Shown here one piece after another: positions 5,782 through 8,711 of a DNA stretch of 8,711 nucleotides (position 1 is its first letter; every line of letters starts with the position of its first letter). The DNA is taken from assembly GCA_964644525.1 (NCBI GenBank), contig CAZXWC010000071.1:1-8711 (forward strand), given 5' to 3'. The position numbers and the translations under genes are program-made. The notes under the pieces are model-generated. The model was not told the DNA's origin. It saw only the letters and a program-made list of their open reading frames with translations, and did not search any database. This DNA is from BM714 sp964644525. Lineage in GTDB: Bacteria > Bacillota > Clostridia > Peptostreptococcales > BM714.

Positions 5782-7491
5782 ATGAAAACATTGATTTTGA
5801 CAATAGGAGGAATTCAGGGTCAGGGAATAGTCAGCGCCGGTTCTATACTTTCAAAAGCTTTTTCACGCAGCGGATACTACACCTATACCCACCGCACTTT
5901 CGCATCCCGCATAAAGGGAGGTCACACCCGCTCGAAAATCGAAATAAGCCCTTTCCGAAACGCCGCAGCCGGGAAGTCAGTAAATTTGATTGTGGCATTC
6001 GACAAAAAAACCGCGGAAATGAATTTCGATATTTCACCGGACGCCTGCCTCATGCTCGCCGATGAAAAGCTTTCGGCCCTTAGCAAAGACTTTGGCGAAA
6101 ATACCGAAAACTTCTTGCTTCCCTTTTCCCAAGCCTCGGAAAAGGTCGGCAGCAAACTTGCCAAGACAAGTGTTGCCTTGGGTTTTTTATGCCGCTTGCT
6201 GGGGATGGATAAAGATATTTTCCAAGATCTGTTATCCGAAAAGTACAAAAAAAAGGGCCCCCTCGTCCTTAAAGCCAACCTGCAAGCCTTCAACGCCGGA
6301 CTTGATATGGCAAAAAAGCCCTGCTTTGAAAAATACGACAACTTAAAGCTCGATCCTGTCCCCATGGCCAAAAGGCCTGTAATGACAGGCAACTACGCCC
6401 TTGCTCTCGGGGCCTTGTCCGGAGGATGCAGATTCATTTCCGCCTACCCCATAACCCCTGCTTCCGAAATAATGGAGTACATGTCGGCAAAGCTTCCGGC
6501 CATGGGAGGCGTGATGATTCAGACAGAAGATGAAATAGCCGCGGCCACAATGGCAATAGGCGCATCCTACGGAGGAGTTCGAAGCATGACAAGCACTTCC
6601 GGGCCTGGCCTGTCCCTAATGATGGAAGGCATAGGTTTGGCGGCCATGGCGGAAATTCCACTGGTTGTAATCGACTGCCAAAGGGTCGGCCCAAGCACAG
6701 GCCTTCCGACAAGGGTTGAACAAAGCGACTTCAACACTGCCCTTTACGGGGGCCACGGAGAATATCCATCCATAACGCTTGCCCCCTATAGCGTGGAAAC
6801 ATGCTTCTCCCTTTCAAAGGAGGCCTTTCAAGTGGCTGACGAATTTTCATGCCCTGTATTTGTAATGAGCGACCTTGCCCTGGGTCTTTTTCCACAAACG
6901 GTCGATCCTTTTGAAATAGGCCCAAAAGCCGGCCCGGAAACGGCTTCCCTATCCGAAAAGCTCGGCCAAGAAGAATTTTTCAATCGCTACCAAGGAGACT
7001 GCAAAGTCCGTCCGGCGCCCGGCACACCAGGGGGAATACACTACACCACGGGACTCGAGCACGGCCCCCTGGGGGCCCCGGAAAACAGCCCGGAAAACAG
7101 GATTAGCATGATGAAGCGGAGGATGGAAAAATTCGATTCGCTCGCCGGACTTCCCGGAATAGCCCTTGATAAAAGCTCAGGGCAACTTTTGGTCATTGCA
7201 ACAGGTTCGGCCTACGGCATCTGCCAGAAGGCTTTAAAAGACCTGGGAGGAAATGTCGTTTTGGGCGCTCTTCACAGGCTTAAGCCTTTTCCAGAGGACC
7301 AATTCTCTGCCTTGGAAAAAGCTTTCGACTCCATACTTGTTGTGGAATACAACTACGGCGGACAGCTTTTCCAGCTTTTGAGAAAACACATGCCGGCCGA
7401 AAGGCTTTGCAATCTTCATAGTCTCAGAAAATTCAGCGGACAAGCCTTCACCCTGGCCGAAATAGAGAACAAAGCAAAGGAGTTGATTTGA
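5782..7491 (+). CDS. korA: 2-oxoacid:ferredoxin oxidoreductase, fused gamma-alpha subunit
   Basis: With the next gene's product it forms a CoA-dependent oxidoreductase: 2-oxoacid + CoA + oxidised ferredoxin to acyl-CoA + CO2 + reduced ferredoxin, in the cytoplasm. It has 569 residues, typical of the KorA-type fusion. Residues 1 to about 185 are the gamma domain (GGIQGQGIVSAGSIL at 9-23, SRIKGGHTR at 42-50). From about 200 comes the alpha (pyrimidine-binding) part, with AYPITPASEIMEYM (221-234), TEDEIAAA (248-255), TSTSGPGLSLM (270-280) and GPSTGLPTRVEQSD (303-316). The C-terminal domain runs from about 460 to the end. The ATG has AGGAGG five bases upstream. The substrate (2-oxoglutarate, pyruvate or a branched-chain oxoacid) cannot be fixed by eye; the symbol follows the commonest name for this two-subunit form. 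Confidence 0.93.
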   Translation: MKTLILTIGGIQGQGIVSAGSILSKAFSRSGYYTYTHRTFASRIKGGHTRSKIEISPFRNAAAGKSVNLIVAFDKKTAEMNFDISPDACLMLADEKLSALSKDFGENTENFLLPFSQASEKVGSKLAKTSVALGFLCRLLGMDKDIFQDLLSEKYKKKGPLVLKANLQAFNAGLDMAKKPCFEKYDNLKLDPVPMAKRPVMTGNYALALGALSGGCRFISAYPITPASEIMEYMSAKLPAMGGVMIQTEDEIAAATMAIGASYGGVRSMTSTSGPGLSLMMEGIGLAAMAEIPLVVIDCQRVGPSTGLPTRVEQSDFNTALYGGHGEYPSITLAPYSVETCFSLSKEAFQVADEFSCPVFVMSDLALGLFPQTVDPFEIGPKAGPETASLSEKLGQEEFFNRYQGDCKVRPAPGTPGGIHYTTGLEHGPLGAPENSPENRISMMKRRMEKFDSLAGLPGIALDKSSGQLLVIATGSAYGICQKALKDLGGNVVLGALHRLKPFPEDQFSALEKAFDSILVVEYNYGGQLFQLLRKHMPAERLCNLHSLRKFSGQAFTLAEIENKAKELI

Positions 7492-8346
7492 GTGGCCCTT
7501 ATAGATGTATACAAAAACGAAGTTGAACAGACATGGTGCCCTGGATGCGGACACTATTCGGTGCTGAGGGCCTTAAAAATTGCCCTGGCGCGGCTTGAAA
7601 TACAAAACCACAAGGCTGCAATAGTCTCCGGAATAGGCTGCTCTGGCCGCATAGGAGGATACATAAAGGCCTACGGTTTCCACGGGATACACGGAAGAAG
7701 CCTGCCCATAGCCCAGGGAATAAAGCTGGCCAACAAAAATCTCACGGTAGTCGCCGCTGGCGGAGACGGAGACGGTTTCGCAATAGGAACGGGACACGCT
7801 ATGCACGCAATAAAGCGAAACATAGACATCACCTACCTGCTTATGAACAACCAGGTATACGGGCTTACAAAGGGCCACACTTCGCCTCTTAGCGACTTGA
7901 ACTTTGTGACCAAAAGCACTCCTCTGGGGCAGGTGGAAGACCCCCTGAGGCCCTCACTTCTGGCTCTCTCCGCAGGCGGGGGATTCATAGCCCAGGGTTT
8001 TTCGGGCAGGCAGGAGGAACTTATAGAATTAATAATGAAGGCAATAGTCCACAAGGGCTTCTCCCTCATAAACATATTCAGCCCGTGTGTAACATTCAAC
8101 CCAGGCAAAGGCTACGAATGGCTGAGGGAAAACCTGGTCTCTCTAGACCAGGACCACGACGCAGGAGACTACAGCGGAGCCTTCAAGACCTTCCTTGAAA
8201 GTGAGGGGCTATTCACCGGCCTTCTCTACCAGAAGGACGCTCCCGACTACCAGTCCCGCATACAGGGCGCTAGCGAAACCCCCCTTGCCGAGCTGGACAT
8301 AAAAGACACCCGTCCAATGGACGGGCTGATTGAGGAATTCATGTAG
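7492..8346 (+). CDS. korB: 2-oxoacid:ferredoxin oxidoreductase, beta subunit (TPP and 4Fe-4S)
   Basis: Catalytic partner of the preceding subunit; it carries thiamine diphosphate and one 4Fe-4S cluster. It has 284 residues, a normal length. The four cluster cysteines are visible: Cys16 and Cys19 (WCPGCGH), Cys50 (GIGCSGR) and Cys199 (FSPCVTFN). This spacing is close to that of characterised two-subunit archaeal enzymes. The TPP/Mg motif is GGDGDGFAIG (90-99) through MNNQVYGLTKG (118-128). The start is GTG, directly abutting the TGA of the upstream gene with no spacer. AAAGGAG nine bases before it supports this start and suggests coupled translation at equal stoichiometry. No separate delta (2x4Fe-4S) subunit gene follows, so electrons probably go to a free ferredoxin. 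Confidence 0.94.
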   Translation: MALIDVYKNEVEQTWCPGCGHYSVLRALKIALARLEIQNHKAAIVSGIGCSGRIGGYIKAYGFHGIHGRSLPIAQGIKLANKNLTVVAAGGDGDGFAIGTGHAMHAIKRNIDITYLLMNNQVYGLTKGHTSPLSDLNFVTKSTPLGQVEDPLRPSLLALSAGGGFIAQGFSGRQEELIELIMKAIVHKGFSLINIFSPCVTFNPGKGYEWLRENLVSLDQDHDAGDYSGAFKTFLESEGLFTGLLYQKDAPDYQSRIQGASETPLAELDIKDTRPMDGLIEEFM

Positions 8347-8397
8347 GAAGATTTGCATTTCCGAATGCCTGGCAGTCAAACTTTTACATTAATAATG

Positions 8398-8448
8398 CTT
8401 TTTAAAATACGCCTCCATTTCCTGCAAACAAGAGTGGAAATGGGGGCG
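8398..8448 (-). terminator. Hairpin between korB and the convergent right-edge gene
   Basis: The arms 8410-8422 (CGCCTCCATTTCC) and 8436-8448 (GGAAATGGGGGCG) pair over 13 positions around a 13-base loop. On the minus strand the hairpin begins 14 bases after the stop of the right-edge gene and is followed by TATTTTAAAAA, a broken U-tract, so it most likely terminates that gene. Position 8414/8444 is a G-U pair in plus-strand RNA but a C-A mismatch in minus-strand RNA. The fold is therefore stronger in the korAB transcript, although no U-tract follows it on that side. The rest of the 115-base gap shows only a small five-pair hairpin at 8355-8368. Confidence 0.5.
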
Positions 8449-8461
8449 GTTCATTTAATGG

Positions 8462-8711
8462 CTATCCCTTTATCCTTACTTCCTTTCCGCTTTTTAGGTC
8501 TATATATGTATCCTTTCTGTTGTCATCGATTATTTTTTCAATTCTTTCATGGTTTTCAAGCAAAGCCTGAAGGCCTTTGCTTATTTCGTCCTGGGATACA
8601 ATTACAGGGATGAAATGCTTTACAACCCTTTTTATATTTGGACCGAAAACCTTTGTGGCTCCCACTTGCACATTGCTCTTCTTCAAGAGATCCACAATTC
8701 CCCTTGCCTTC
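8462..8711 (-). CDS. C-terminal part of a probable class III (PLP-dependent) aminotransferase
   Basis: Only the last 82 or so residues are in the window. The frame stays open to the right edge (KARGIVDLLKKSNVQVG...), so the start lies outside, and the GTG at 8695 is an internal valine codon rather than a start. The pattern ARGIVDLLKKSNVQVGA, then RVVKHFIPVIVSQDEI, then SKGLQALLE resembles the end of class III aminotransferases (acetylornithine or 4-aminobutyrate type), where a small C-terminal domain ends with a 'P-I/L-hydrophobic-x-x-x-EI-x-x-GL' strand-helix. None of the PLP-binding residues is in view. A further 28 or so charged residues (HERIEKIIDDNRKD... to IKG) follow the usual end point. 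The family call is tentative. It converges on korAB. Confidence 0.45.
   Translation of the reverse strand, partial: KARGIVDLLKKSNVQVGATKVFGPNIKRVVKHFIPVIVSQDEISKGLQALLENHERIEKIIDDNRKDTYIDLKSGKEVRIKG

Noticed and set aside
8355..8368. Small hairpin GCATT-TCCG-AATGC just after the korB stop
   Set aside because: It has only five pairs and no T-run follows, so it is too weak to call a terminator.
1..8711. Defence system, phage or mobile element, or CRISPR array
   Set aside because: Every substantial gene is metabolic or housekeeping. There are no transposase, integrase, nuclease or repeat-spacer signatures and no obvious compositional island.

Overview
The window is an ordinary stretch of chromosome from what looks like an anaerobic bacterium, most likely a Firmicute of the Clostridia type. 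The reasons are strong AGGAGG-type ribosome binding sites before most genes, sigma-A-like -10 boxes (TATAAT, one with an extended TGn), moderate GC, a ferredoxin-type 2-oxoacid oxidoreductase, and a manganese-dependent (cofactor-independent) phosphoglycerate mutase. The species cannot be named from the sequence. I see no mobile element, CRISPR array, tRNA or rRNA.

Layout. Positions 1-1771 (minus strand) hold a transketolase cut off at its C-terminus by the window edge. It is divergent from gpmI (2015-3544, plus). The 243-base gap between them carries a promoter for each gene and a possible structured leader in front of gpmI. gpmI converges on a minus-strand run of four genes read from 5650 down to 3617: a 58-residue two-helix membrane protein, a Nudix hydrolase with an unusual C-terminal extension, a histidine-phosphatase-family protein and a bacteriohemerythrin. 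A very clear bidirectional terminator (3547-3584) separates the two convergent units. Divergent from the four-gene run, and sharing its intergenic region, are two plus-strand genes (5782-8346) for a two-subunit 2-oxoacid:ferredoxin oxidoreductase (fused gamma-alpha subunit, then beta). They converge on a minus-strand gene cut off by the right edge, probably the C-terminal end of a class III aminotransferase, with a hairpin between them.

How the genes fit together. Transketolase (pentose phosphate pathway), phosphoglycerate mutase (lower glycolysis) and the 2-oxoacid oxidoreductase (2-oxoacid to acyl-CoA plus reduced ferredoxin) are core carbon metabolism of an anaerobe. The four-gene minus operon looks like a housekeeping or stress unit: an oxygen- or iron-binding hemerythrin with two small-molecule phosphohydrolases. 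Its actual role cannot be read from the sequence.

Nothing here is clearly a new biological system. The points most worth a second look are the unrecognised C-terminal half of the Nudix protein, the gene set of its operon, the gpmI leader fold and a 17-base interrupted palindrome in the korAB promoter region.
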